Shown piece by piece: positions 1 to 13,005 of a DNA stretch of 64,000 nucleotides; position 1 is the first letter of the stretch; every line of letters begins with the position of its first letter. Origin of the DNA: Ruania halotolerans. GTDB taxonomy: Bacteria > Actinomycetota > Actinomycetes > Actinomycetales > Beutenbergiaceae. The notes below the pieces were generated by a model. The model was given only the letters and a program-made list of their open reading frames with translations. It was not told the DNA's origin and ran no database searches. The stretch is taken from NCBI RefSeq assembly GCF_021049285.1, contig NZ_CP088017.1, positions 2,367,380 through 2,431,379 of the forward strand, in the 5' to 3' direction. The position numbers and the translations under genes were made by a program.

Positions 1-823
1 GGTGCCGGAATTGACCAACCCGGTGTTCCCGAACTTCGCACAGAAGATCGAGTCGGCACTGGCGCACGCGGGATACACACCGCTGCTGTGCACCCAGTCC
101 CCGGGCGGTATCACTGAGGACGAATACGTCGAGATGCTCCTCGAGCACGGCGTGGACGGCATCATCTTCGTCTCCGGGCTGCACGCCGACACCCAGGTGA
201 CCAAGGACCGTTACCACCGGATCGTCGGCCTGGGCACCCCGATCGTGCTGGTGAACGGGTTCGCCGGCGAACTCGACGCCCCGTTCATCTCCTCCGATGA
301 CGTAGCCAGCATGGACCTCGCTGTCCGGCACCTCGCCTCGCAGGGGCACACCCGGATCGGCCTGGCCGTGGGCCCGGAACGGTTCATGCCCGCGGCGCGC
401 AAGGTGGCTGGGTTCACCCAGGCGCTGCTCGAGCGGTTGGACGTCACCGAGGCGAAACCGCACATCGCCACGTCCCTGTACACCCTCGAAGGCGGGCAGG
501 CTGCCGCCACCCAACTGCTCGATCGTGGCCACACCGCCATCGTGTGCGCATCGGACCTCATGGCACTCGGCGCGATCCGGGCGGCCCGGGCACGCGGCCT
601 GAGCGTCCCCGAGGACGTTTCGGTGATCGGGTATGACGACTCCCCGCTCATCGCCTTCACCGATCCGCCGCTGACGACGATCAGGCAAAGCGTGGACGCG
701 ATGAGCACGGCGGCGGTGACCTCGCTGCTCGCCGAGATCAGCGGTCAGCCCGCCCCGCGCACCGAACTGCTGTTCACCCCCGAGTTGATCGTTCGAGGAT
801 CCACCGCTGCCTGCCCGTCCTGA
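1..823 (+). CDS. LacI-family transcriptional regulator, 5' end cut by window edge
   Basis: This is the C-terminal part of a LacI/GalR repressor. The visible 273 residues form the periplasmic-binding-protein-like effector domain. They open at the strand that in the family follows the hinge helix (VPELTNPVFP). Near residues 180-215 come the typical stretches CASDLMALGAIRAAR and IGYDDSP, followed by PPLTTIRQ. The N-terminal helix-turn-helix and hinge (about 60 residues) lie before base 1, so the GTG at position 2 is almost certainly internal. Such proteins usually repress sugar-uptake or catabolic genes, but no target is visible here. The gene converges on the dihydrouridine synthase with only two bases between stops. 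Family is certain; effector unknown. Confidence 0.9.
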   Translation, partial: VPELTNPVFPNFAQKIESALAHAGYTPLLCTQSPGGITEDEYVEMLLEHGVDGIIFVSGLHADTQVTKDRYHRIVGLGTPIVLVNGFAGELDAPFISSDDVASMDLAVRHLASQGHTRIGLAVGPERFMPAARKVAGFTQALLERLDVTEAKPHIATSLYTLEGGQAAATQLLDRGHTAIVCASDLMALGAIRAARARGLSVPEDVSVIGYDDSPLIAFTDPPLTTIRQSVDAMSTAAVTSLLAEISGQPAPRTELLFTPELIVRGSTAACPS

Positions 824-825
824 CG

Positions 826-2019
826 TCAGCCGCCGGAGACAGACGATTCGGCCTGATGCAGCATGACGCGGAGTTCGTCGTCGATATCGCGGGAGTCCAG
901 CCACCCCGTCGGCACATGCGGCACCTTCGCACTCCCGGCACGACCACGCGGTCCTTCGGCGCCCTCACCCGGGTAGGGCTGATCCAGTTCGAGTCCGCCA
1001 AGGCGCTCGTCGAGCTCGGCCAACGTGCTCACCAGCCCCAGGGCCGCGCGCGCCTGACCGCCCACCACATACCCTTTGAGATACCAGGACATGTGTTTGC
1101 GGAGCTCGCGCAGTGCCTTCAACTCGTTGCCGAAGTGCTCCACCATCAATTCGGCGTGCCGGCGGATCACCACCGTCACCTCCCCGAGGCCCGGGCGCAC
1201 TCGCAGGTCCGATCCCGCGAATGCCGCCACCAGGTCGGTGAACAGCCACGGCCGCCCCTGGCAACCACGACCGACCACCACGCCATCGCACCCGGTGTGG
1301 GCCACCATCGCGAGCGCATCCTCGGCAGACCAGATATCCCCGTTGCCCAGGACCGGGACGTCGGTGACCGTCTCCTTGAGCCGGGCGATCGCGTCCCAGT
1401 GGGCGGTCCCCGAATAGTAGTCGGCCGCGGTACGCGCGTGTAGTGCCACCGAGGCCACCCCGGCGTCCTGGGCGCGCAACCCGGCGTCGAGGTAGGTGAG
1501 GTGGTCGGCGTCGATGCCCATCCGCATCTTCACCGTCACCGGAATGCCGCTGCCGGCGGCCTCCTCACAGGCACCGGTGACGATGGCGGAGAATAGCTCG
1601 CTCTTCCACGGCAGCACCGCTCCCCCGCCCTTGCGGGTGACTTTGGGCACCGGGCAGCCGAAGTTCAGGTCGATGTGGTCGGCGCGCTGCTCGGTCACGA
1701 GCATCCGTACGGCCGCCCGCACGGTGGCAGGGTCCACCCCGTAGAGTTGGACGCTCCGCACGCCCTCCCCAGCGTCATGGGAGATGATCCGCAGGGACTC
1801 CGGAGTGCGTTCCACCAGCGCGCGTGAGGTGACCATCTCAGCGACGTACAGGCCTGCGGGCGCGGGGCTCGCGCCCAGCTCAACGGCGCGATCGGCGGGC
1901 AGGCCGGCAGCACCCGCCTCCCGGCAGAGCCGGCGGAAGGGAGCGTTGGTCACGCCGGCCATCGGCGCGAGCACCACGGGGGTGCCGACGGCGATCGGTC
2001 CGATTTGCAAGACACTCAC
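826..2019 (-). CDS. dus: tRNA-dihydrouridine synthase (DusB-like)
   Basis: An FMN-dependent enzyme that reduces specific uridines of tRNA to dihydrouridine using NAD(P)H. The 397-residue product has the TIM-barrel Dus fold. It starts with LAPMAGVTNAPFR (FMN/active-site loop), has NFGCPVPKV with the catalytic Cys near residue 120 and a K in VKMRMG, and ends with the FMN-phosphate motif GNGDIWSAEDA followed by VVVGRGCQGRPWLF. The C-terminal helical tRNA-binding domain is present. The start is GTG; a -10-like GACAAT ends 6 nt upstream, so the mRNA may be leaderless. A proline/arginine-rich insertion near 350-375 is unremarkable. Which Dus subclass and which tRNA position is modified cannot be decided from sequence alone. 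Confidence 0.93.
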   Translation of the reverse strand: MSVLQIGPIAVGTPVVLAPMAGVTNAPFRRLCREAGAAGLPADRAVELGASPAPAGLYVAEMVTSRALVERTPESLRIISHDAGEGVRSVQLYGVDPATVRAAVRMLVTEQRADHIDLNFGCPVPKVTRKGGGAVLPWKSELFSAIVTGACEEAAGSGIPVTVKMRMGIDADHLTYLDAGLRAQDAGVASVALHARTAADYYSGTAHWDAIARLKETVTDVPVLGNGDIWSAEDALAMVAHTGCDGVVVGRGCQGRPWLFTDLVAAFAGSDLRVRPGLGEVTVVIRRHAELMVEHFGNELKALRELRKHMSWYLKGYVVGGQARAALGLVSTLAELDERLGGLELDQPYPGEGAEGPRGRAGSAKVPHVPTGWLDSRDIDDELRVMLHQAESSVSGG

Positions 2020-2094
2020 CTGCCTATTGTCTCAGGCGCCCAGTGCCGCACACGTTCGTGCCGCAGGCATTCGATATCTGACAGGCCCGGTGTG

Positions 2095-3285
2095 CTACGG
2101 GTTCGATGTTTCGGGCGGGCTGCCGGCCTTCACGGACTCCTGGTGTTTACCCGGGGCCGTACGCACCAGCACCGCGGCCAGCGCCGTGGTGGCGGGGATG
2201 GCCAGCACCAGTCCGATTGAGGAGACGAGAGTGCGTACCACTTCCTCGGCGATCTCCCCCGCCGTCAGGGTGCTGGACAGGGAGCGGTCATAGAGCATCA
2301 CGATCATCAGTGTCGGCAACGCGGTACCCACATAGGCAAAGGCGAGCGTGTACACGGTCGAGGCGATGTGATCGCGACCGATGCGCATGGCGCGGGCGAA
2401 GACCCGGGCGCGGGACGTCGTCGGGGAGGCCGCATGCAACTCCCACACGGCAGAGGCCTGCGTGATGGTCACGTCATTGAGGGCACCGAGACCCGCGATC
2501 ACGATCCCGCACAGCAGCAGTTCACGCAGGCCCACACCCGGCAACATCGTGTTGAGCATGATGGAGGCGTCCGTGCTGCCCCCGCTCAACTCGGCGGCAT
2601 TGGTGGACCACCCCGCCAGCAGCGTGGTGACTGCCAACCCCACGAATGTGCCGAGCAGCGCCGTCGTGGTCCTGATCGAGACCCCGTGTGCGAGATAGAC
2701 CGCCACGAACATCATCGCGCTCGCGCCCACCAGCGTGACCGGCAACGGCGGACCGCCGGACATCAGCGCCGGAACGAGGAAGACCACCACCACAGCGAGT
2801 GAGAGCAACAACCCCCCGATCGCCATCAGCCCGCGCCAGCGCGCCACGGCGAGGACGAGCAGCGCATACACGACCGCCAATAGCACCAGTGGCACATTGC
2901 GCACGAAATCGACGAAGACGTACGGACTGCCCGAGCCCATCGCGCTGGCGGTGAAGAACACCCGGATCTCGTCACCGGGGTCGATCCCGCCGGCCATGAT
3001 CTCCGGTGCCACCTGCACCGGGACTACGTCCCCGGAACCGTCCTGGAGTTCGGCCCGGATCTCTTCACCGACCTCCCCGGTCACCTCCACCACGGTGGCC
3101 ACGGCGAAGTTGGGCCCGTCCACCGGGTTCGGCTGCGAACCCACCGGGGTATCGCCCCGCGGCCACAGCACCGCCATCCCGACCAGCGTGCCGATCAGCA
3201 GCGGGAGCGTGATCGCCAGCAGAATGCGCCGAGCGCGGCGAGCCTCGCCCTGATCCAAGTGCAGCTCACCGTGGTCGTGACTCAT
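2095..3285 (-). CDS. YibE/F-like family integral membrane protein
   Basis: A 396-residue YibE/F family membrane protein. There is a short cytoplasmic N-terminus, one membrane segment (about 22-43), an extracytoplasmic domain (about 50-130, containing GDEIRVFF and similar beta-strand-rich sequence), then a run of about seven hydrophobic segments. The conserved family region GALNDVTITQASAVWEL lies near residue 270. The family's function is unknown; it is widespread in Firmicutes and Actinobacteria and has been guessed to be a transporter. It sits 23 nt downstream of glyS on the same strand, so it may be co-transcribed with it. Confidence 0.85.
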   Translation of the reverse strand: MSHDHGELHLDQGEARRARRILLAITLPLLIGTLVGMAVLWPRGDTPVGSQPNPVDGPNFAVATVVEVTGEVGEEIRAELQDGSGDVVPVQVAPEIMAGGIDPGDEIRVFFTASAMGSGSPYVFVDFVRNVPLVLLAVVYALLVLAVARWRGLMAIGGLLLSLAVVVVFLVPALMSGGPPLPVTLVGASAMMFVAVYLAHGVSIRTTTALLGTFVGLAVTTLLAGWSTNAAELSGGSTDASIMLNTMLPGVGLRELLLCGIVIAGLGALNDVTITQASAVWELHAASPTTSRARVFARAMRIGRDHIASTVYTLAFAYVGTALPTLMIVMLYDRSLSSTLTAGEIAEEVVRTLVSSIGLVLAIPATTALAAVLVRTAPGKHQESVKAGSPPETSNP

Positions 3286-3308
3286 CGCAGCAGGGTCGTC
3301 GCCGGTTC

Positions 3309-4697
<1,389 letters not shown>

Positions 4698-4720
4698 AGC
4701 GAGAACTCCTGGGTCGGTGG

Positions 4721-4743
4721 GCCCGGACCTGGCTGGTCCGGGC
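4721..4743 (-). other. Hairpin in the glyS leader
   Basis: A perfect 9-bp inverted repeat (GCCCGGACC / GGTCCGGGC) with a 5-nt loop lies about 11 nt upstream of the glyS Shine-Dalgarno. It has no T-run on either strand, so it is not a classical terminator. It could be a 5'UTR structure or chance GC-rich symmetry. Confidence 0.4.
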
Positions 4744-4833
4744 ATGACGCAGGAGAAAGGCTACCGGTCCCCCGCACAGCTACTGTCATCGCAGCTCCGC
4801 CTCCGCCCGCGTGCAGGACCTCAGTGGCGCCTT

Positions 4834-4862
4834 TTGACAGCCCTGACCGCCGGAGTGAGAAT
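4834..4862 (+). promoter_or_regulatory. znuC promoter (-35 TTGACA, -10 GAGAAT)
   Basis: A consensus -35 TTGACA (4834-4839) is followed after exactly 17 nt by GAGAAT (4857-4862). Transcription would begin about 4869-4870, which is the A of the znuC ATG, so the message should be leaderless. The Zur-box-like palindrome overlaps the -10. Confidence 0.75.
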
Positions 4863-4870
4863 CGTTTGCA
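4856..4870 (+). promoter_or_regulatory. Zur operator candidate
   Basis: TGAGAATCGTTTGCA matches the Fur/Zur-type palindrome TGAAAATGATTTTCA at 11 of 15 positions. It spans the -10 hexamer and the first base of znuC. The operon it controls encodes zinc ABC-transporter parts and a Zur-type repressor, so zinc-loaded Zur blocking polymerase here is the natural reading. Confidence 0.7.
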
Positions 4871-5745
4871 TGACAATGGCCGCCGGCTCAGCCGATCACA
4901 GCGCTCGGGCGCCCCGCGCGCAGAGCTGTCCGTCGATCGAGTTCACCGGCCCCAGCGGATCATCGGGGTCGAACGGTGAGGTAGTCCTCGAGGCACGAGA
5001 CCTCGACGTCGCCTATCAGAGCGCGCGCGTTCTGCGCGGAGTCACTCTCACCGTCCACGCCGGCGAGGCGGTGGCACTGCTCGGCGCGAACGGTTCAGGC
5101 AAGTCCACCCTGATGCGCGCGCTTCTCGGGATGGCCCCGATCACCGGCGGGCAGGTGCGCTTGCTCGGCCACCCCGTGGAGAAGACCGGTGCCGTGCCGT
5201 GGCACCGAATCGGCTACGTCCCTCAGCGCGCGCCCGCCTCCACCGGCCTGCCTGCCACCGCCCTGGAAGTGGTGCTGACCGGATTGCTGCAACGGCGCCG
5301 ATTGTGGCTGCCCCGGCAGGCCCGCACCCGCGCACTGCACGCCCTGGACACCGTCGGGCTCGCCGACCGTGCGAGCAGTGCCCTGCACGAACTCTCCGGG
5401 GGGCAGCAGCAGCGCGTCACCATCGCCCGGGCTCTCGTCCGAGATCCTGACCTGCTCGTTCTCGACGAGCCGGTCGCAGGTGTGGATACGGCCACCCAGC
5501 GCACCTTCGCCCGGCTCCTGCAACAGTTACACCTCGGCGGCACCACGGTGGTGGTGGTGCTCCACGAGATCGGCGAGATGCGCGGCCTGCTGCAGCGGGC
5601 CGTGGTCCTTCGGCACGGTCAGGTCGCGCACGATGGCCCCGTTCCCGAGCCCACGGCGGATCATGCGGGCGCGGGTCATGAGCACGTCCATGCCGACCAT
5701 GGGAGCCGACCGGAACCGGCCACCATCCAACGGAGCCTGCCGTGA
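4870..5745 (+). CDS. znuC: Zinc/manganese ABC transporter ATP-binding protein
   Basis: ATPase subunit that drives metal import. The 291-residue product has Walker A GANGSGKST (about 73-80), the Q-loop VPQRAP, signature LSGGQQQRVTIAR (about 175) and Walker B LLVLDEPVAGVD. The C-terminus is short and His-rich (HEHVHADH near 270), as seen in some zinc ABC ATPases, and may sense or buffer zinc. The ATG at 4870 coincides with the predicted transcription start; a second ATG follows two codons later. The stop overlaps the znuB start (GTGA). No substrate-binding protein gene (znuA) is present beside it, so the binding protein must be encoded elsewhere. Metal specificity is inferred from the linked zur. 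Confidence 0.92.
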   Translation: MTMAAGSADHSARAPRAQSCPSIEFTGPSGSSGSNGEVVLEARDLDVAYQSARVLRGVTLTVHAGEAVALLGANGSGKSTLMRALLGMAPITGGQVRLLGHPVEKTGAVPWHRIGYVPQRAPASTGLPATALEVVLTGLLQRRRLWLPRQARTRALHALDTVGLADRASSALHELSGGQQQRVTIARALVRDPDLLVLDEPVAGVDTATQRTFARLLQQLHLGGTTVVVVLHEIGEMRGLLQRAVVLRHGQVAHDGPVPEPTADHAGAGHEHVHADHGSRPEPATIQRSLP

Positions 5746-6668
5746 TCGACTGGCTCACCGAGATCGCCGACGCACTGACGAGCCCGCTGCTGCAGCGGGC
5801 GCTGATTGCCGCGTTCATCGTGGGACTGACCGCCCCGGTCGTGGGGACGTTCCTGGTGCAGCGGCGCCTCTCCCTGCTCGGCGACGGTGTCGGCCACGTG
5901 GCGTTGACCGGGGTCGCGATGGGGTGGCTCGTCGGCAGCTGGACCCACGCCACACCGAACGATGCTTACGCACTCATCGGGGCCGTCGTCGCCGCGATCA
6001 TCGGGGCATTGCTGATCGAGGTGGTCAGCGCCCGCGGGCGCACCAACGGCGATGTGGCGCTGGCCCTACTCTTCTATGGCGGTATCGCCGGTGGTGTGGT
6101 GATCATCAGTCTGGCCGGAGGCACCAACGCGAACCTGATGGCCTATCTGTTCGGTTCCCTGTCCACGGTCTCCACGGGCGATCTGGCGACGACGGCCGTC
6201 ATGTCCGGGCTGATCCTGGTGGTGGGTCTGGGGTTGCGTACCGCTCTGTTCGCCGTGAGTCAGGACCAGGAGTTCGCCCGATCTGCCGGGGTCCCGGTCC
6301 GGTTGCTCACGGTGGCCATCGCCGTGGTGGCGGCCCTCACCGTGACCGCCTCGATGCGGGTGGTGGGCCTGCTGTTGGTGAGCGCGTTGATGATCGTACC
6401 CGTGGCGATCGCACAGCAGCTGACCACCTCGTTCCAGCGCACCATGACCGCGGCCATGGGGATCGGTGCACTCGTCTGCGTGGCTGGACTCCTCATCACC
6501 TTCACCGAGCCGCTCGCACCCGGTGCCACGATCGTGGTGCTCGCCGTGACCGTCTACGCTGGTGTCGCTGCCCTGCGTGCCCTCATTCGGCCACGCCGGG
6601 GCCGTGACGTCGATCCGCATCCCGATGTGGCGGACGATGTTCAGCTCGGACCCGCCACCGACGGATAG
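5742..6668 (+). CDS. znuB: Zinc/manganese ABC transporter permease
   Basis: Membrane channel subunit of the ABC-3 family, 308 residues, with about eight to nine hydrophobic helices. The early region RALIAAFIVGLTAPVVGTFLVQRRLSLLGDGVGHVALTGVAMG is typical of the family, as is the later stretch around AALTVTASMRVVGLLLVSALMIVPVA. Starts at a GTG overlapping the znuC stop by 4 nt, which indicates translational coupling. The C-terminal tail is charged and probably cytoplasmic. It pairs with ZnuC; zur follows 12 nt downstream. Confidence 0.93.
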   Translation: MIDWLTEIADALTSPLLQRALIAAFIVGLTAPVVGTFLVQRRLSLLGDGVGHVALTGVAMGWLVGSWTHATPNDAYALIGAVVAAIIGALLIEVVSARGRTNGDVALALLFYGGIAGGVVIISLAGGTNANLMAYLFGSLSTVSTGDLATTAVMSGLILVVGLGLRTALFAVSQDQEFARSAGVPVRLLTVAIAVVAALTVTASMRVVGLLLVSALMIVPVAIAQQLTTSFQRTMTAAMGIGALVCVAGLLITFTEPLAPGATIVVLAVTVYAGVAALRALIRPRRGRDVDPHPDVADDVQLGPATDG

Positions 6669-6680
6669 GAAGGACTGGCG

Positions 6681-7097
6681 ATGCAAAGGATGACCCGCCA
6701 GCGGGCGGCGGTGAGCGACCTTCTCGCTGGTACCGAGGACTTTCGCAGCGCCCAACAGCTGCACGAGATGCTCCGCGATCGTGGTGAGGGCATCGGTCTG
6801 GCGACGGTGTACCGGACCATGCAGGCACTTGCCGAGAGCGGTGACGTGGACGTGCTGCGCAACGCCGAGGGCGAATCGCTCTACCGCCGTTGCGAAAGTC
6901 GCGGGCATCACCACCATCTGGTCTGCCGCCGATGCGGAGCCACGGTGGAACTCGACGCCGCCAGCGTGGAGCGGTGGGCAGCCACAGTCGGAGCCGAGCA
7001 TGGTTTCACCGCGGTCGAGCACACCGCCGAGCTGTTCGGAATCTGCGCTGCATGCCGCGCCGCCGCCGAACGAGACCAGGCCGACGACGGCCGGTGA
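6681..7097 (+). CDS. zur: Fur-family zinc-uptake repressor Zur
   Basis: A 138-residue Fur-family metalloregulator. The N-terminal winged helix contains SAQQLHEMLRDRGEGIGLATVYRTMQAL (recognition helix). The dimerisation domain has the metal-ligand run GHHHHLVCRRCG (about 74-85) and a second CxxC pair (CAAC, about 124-127) forming the structural zinc site. Together with the adjacent znuCB genes and the operator at 4856-4870 this supports Zur rather than Fur or PerR. It is preceded by GGAAGGA and its stop overlaps the GTG start of the DedA gene. Confidence 0.92.
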   Translation: MQRMTRQRAAVSDLLAGTEDFRSAQQLHEMLRDRGEGIGLATVYRTMQALAESGDVDVLRNAEGESLYRRCESRGHHHHLVCRRCGATVELDAASVERWAATVGAEHGFTAVEHTAELFGICAACRAAAERDQADDGR

Positions 7098-7699
7098 CCA
7101 CTCCGGACGCCGTCGCCGCTGCGGTGAGTCACATGCCTGACGTCCTCACCGACCTGCCATTCGTCGTTGTGTTCCTGACCCTCTCCGTCGGGGCGTGGCT
7201 TCGAGGCCAGTTGCTGTACTGGCTCGGCCGCGTGCCCACTGATCAGGCGTTGCGGCGCACCCACCCCGCCGACGGCTGGCGCAAACGGATCCACGACTGG
7301 CTCGCCGGTGGTGGCGCCGATGCCGGGATCGTCGCGATCCGCCGATGGGGCCTGGTGGCAGTGCCGGTCTGCTACGTGACCGTCGGCTTCCAGTCGATGG
7401 TGCAGGCTGCGGCGGGCATCCTGCGGATCACCTGGTGGAAGTACGCGCTCGTGCAGATCCCGGGCGCATTGGCCTGGGGGGCGATCTACTCCACGATCGG
7501 CTTCGTCGTGTGGGAGTCCGCGCTGGCGGCCGCGGCGGGCAGTCCGGTGGGGATCGCCGTCATCGCCGCGCTCATCCTTGCCGCCGTAGCCGCGATCGTG
7601 CTCCTTCGGCGGCGCCACACCCGACGCCACACGCGAGAGCGCGAGGGGGCCGAAGCTGCTGATCAGGTCGACCGCGGAGCGTCCACGGCGGCGCCATAG
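7094..7699 (+). CDS. DedA-family membrane protein
   Basis: A 201-residue integral membrane protein of the DedA/SNARE-associated family. Its members include undecaprenyl-phosphate and phosphatidylethanolamine flippases. Hydrophobic segments fall near residues 17-40, 75-110 and 120-170; the family region [30 protein letters not shown] precedes the later helices. The C-terminus is Arg-rich. The GTG at 7094 overlaps the zur stop (GTGA), making it the fourth gene of the zinc operon; an ATG at 7134 is an alternative start. Its last 37 nt overlap the convergent uppS gene. A link to isoprenoid-carrier recycling beside uppS is tempting but only inferred. Confidence 0.75.
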   Translation: MTTPDAVAAAVSHMPDVLTDLPFVVVFLTLSVGAWLRGQLLYWLGRVPTDQALRRTHPADGWRKRIHDWLAGGGADAGIVAIRRWGLVAVPVCYVTVGFQSMVQAAAGILRITWWKYALVQIPGALAWGAIYSTIGFVVWESALAAAAGSPVGIAVIAALILAAVAAIVLLRRRHTRRHTREREGAEAADQVDRGASTAAP

Positions 7700-8445
7700 C
7701 GGCGGTCCCGGCGGGCGTACTCTTCGGCGGCGCGCCACAGGTCCCGTCGGTCGCAGTCCGGCCACGGCTTGTCCACGAACGCCAATTCGGCGTACGCGGA
7801 CTGCCATAGCAGGAAGTTCGAGATGCGTTGCTCCCCGGACGTGCGCAGGAACAGGTCCACGTCCGGCATATCCGGCTCGTCCAGATACCGGGCTACCGTG
7901 CGTTCGGTGATCCGGTCCGGATGGAGTCGACCCTGCGCCACCTCTCGGCCGATCGAACGCACCGCATCGACGATCTCCGCCCGGCCGCCGTAGTTCACGC
8001 ACATGGTCAGGGTGCAGGTGGTGTTGCCCGCCGTGAGTTGTTCGGCGGTCTCCAGTTCAGCGATCACCGAGCGCCACAGCCGCGGCCGCCGGCCAGCCCA
8101 CCGCACCCGCACGCCCCAGTCGTTCATCTCGTCCCGACGGCGGCGCAGCACATCCCTGTTGAAGCCCATCAGGAAGCGCACCTCACTCGGTGATCGCTTC
8201 CAGTTCTCGGTGGAGAACGCGTAGGCACTGATATGGGAGATACCGAGCTCGATCGCCCCAGCCACGACGTCGAGGAGTACGGCTTCACCCGCGGCATGGC
8301 CCTGGTTGCGGGTCAACCCACGCGCATTCGCCCACCGGCCATTGCCGTCCATCACGATCGCCACATGTCGCGGCACCAGAGAGGCCGGGATCGACGGCGC
8401 CCGCTCACCGGAGGGATGGGGAGGCGGGGGGATCCTCGCGCTCAC
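7663..8445 (-). CDS. uppS: Isoprenyl transferase / undecaprenyl diphosphate synthase
   Basis: cis-Prenyltransferase that makes the C50/C55 lipid carrier for cell-wall synthesis. The 260-residue product shows the full set of family motifs: [13 protein letters not shown] with the catalytic Asp, the RxxGHxxG-type segment [18 protein letters not shown], and near the C-terminus [21 protein letters not shown] with the EF/VDKPWPD end. I place the start at the GTG at 8445, which overlaps the recO stop by 4 nt; in-frame codons further upstream lie inside recO. The 3' end overlaps the convergent DedA gene by 37 nt. Chain length of the product cannot be told by eye. Confidence 0.95.
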   Translation of the reverse strand: MSARIPPPPHPSGERAPSIPASLVPRHVAIVMDGNGRWANARGLTRNQGHAAGEAVLLDVVAGAIELGISHISAYAFSTENWKRSPSEVRFLMGFNRDVLRRRRDEMNDWGVRVRWAGRRPRLWRSVIAELETAEQLTAGNTTCTLTMCVNYGGRAEIVDAVRSIGREVAQGRLHPDRITERTVARYLDEPDMPDVDLFLRTSGEQRISNFLLWQSAYAELAFVDKPWPDCDRRDLWRAAEEYARRDRRYGAAVDAPRST

Positions 8446-9173
8446 GCTCGTTCCACGAGGCGCAGGGAACGGAGCTGGCGTTCGAGGTGCCACTGTGTGT
8501 ACACAGCCACGAGGCCGGAGGCCTCCCGCCGGTACTTCTGTGCACTGGCCTCGGCCACCGGCCACTCCCCGGTGAGCAGCGCACTGAGCAACGTGAAGGT
8601 TTCCGCGGCCGGCGCCGCCGCCCCAGGTGGGCGGCACTTCCCACACACGGCACCGCCCGCGGGTGCGGAGAAGGCGCGGTGCGGGCCGGGGTCGGCGCAT
8701 CGGGCGCATTCGGCGAAGGATGGCGCCCAGCCGGCCACTGCGAGGGCACGCAGCAGGTAGGAGTCCAGCACCAGAGTGGCGGGGTGGCGTTGCTCGGCCA
8801 GGGCGCGCAGCGCACCGGAGAGCAACAAATACTGCTGGGTGGCCGGCTCCCCCGGCACTTCGGTGAGCCGCTCCGCGGTCTCCACCATCGCCGTGGCCGT
8901 GGTGTATAAGCCGTAGTCCGCACCGAGCGCCCGCCCGTGCGGGGCCATGGTGTCCACCTGTGTGACCACATCGAGGTTCCGCCCGCTGTAGAGCTGCACG
9001 TCCACCACCGCGAACGGCTCAAGCCGGGCACCGAACTTCGAGGACGTGCGGCGCACACCTTTGGCCACGGCACGCACCTGCCCGCGCATCCGGGTGAGCA
9101 ACGTGACGATCCGATCGGCCTCACCGAGCTTATGGGTGCGCAGCACGATGGCTTCGTCCCGGTAGAGCTTCAC
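8442..9173 (-). CDS. recO: DNA repair protein RecO
   Basis: Recombination mediator that helps RecR/RecF load RecA on SSB-coated DNA. The 243-residue protein has the N-terminal OB fold ([26 protein letters not shown]) and a helical C-terminal domain with a zinc-finger-like cysteine set (CARC near 150 and CGKC near 173). The start is set at the GTG at 9173 because family members begin [12 protein letters not shown]; a GTG at 9191 is the alternative. It lies between leuA and uppS, the usual actinobacterial arrangement, with uppS translationally coupled through a GTGA overlap. Confidence 0.93.
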   Translation of the reverse strand: MKLYRDEAIVLRTHKLGEADRIVTLLTRMRGQVRAVAKGVRRTSSKFGARLEPFAVVDVQLYSGRNLDVVTQVDTMAPHGRALGADYGLYTTATAMVETAERLTEVPGEPATQQYLLLSGALRALAEQRHPATLVLDSYLLRALAVAGWAPSFAECARCADPGPHRAFSAPAGGAVCGKCRPPGAAAPAAETFTLLSALLTGEWPVAEASAQKYRREASGLVAVYTQWHLERQLRSLRLVERA

Positions 9174-9232
9174 CTGACCATTCTCGCGCACGCCAGTGAC
9201 ATCGCACCCTCGGCGCGCCGCGAGGGCACCTC

Positions 9233-9274
9233 ACGAGGGCGCCACCCGGCCAAATGGGCCAGGGGCGCCCTCGT
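9233..9274 (-). terminator. Probable rho-independent-like hairpin between leuA and recO
   Basis: A perfect 11-bp outer stem (ACGAGGGCGCC / GGCGCCCTCGT) encloses a GGCC/GGCC inner stem. It lies 60 nt upstream of recO and downstream of leuA. There is no U-tract, as is common in actinobacterial terminators. It may reduce read-through from leuA into recO. Confidence 0.55.
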
Positions 9275-9407
9275 TCCAGCGCGCGGGTGTGCGACGGGGT
9301 CGCCGTCATCATCGCCGTTGCGCCGGCCCGCCGATCCTCGTGGTGGGTGGACCGGACGGGAGCTCTCCCGGGCTCGCCGGACCGGCTCGCCCGTGGTTGT
9401 CAGGGGC

Positions 9408-12996
<3,589 letters not shown>

Positions 12997-13005
12997 GATG
13001 CCTCC

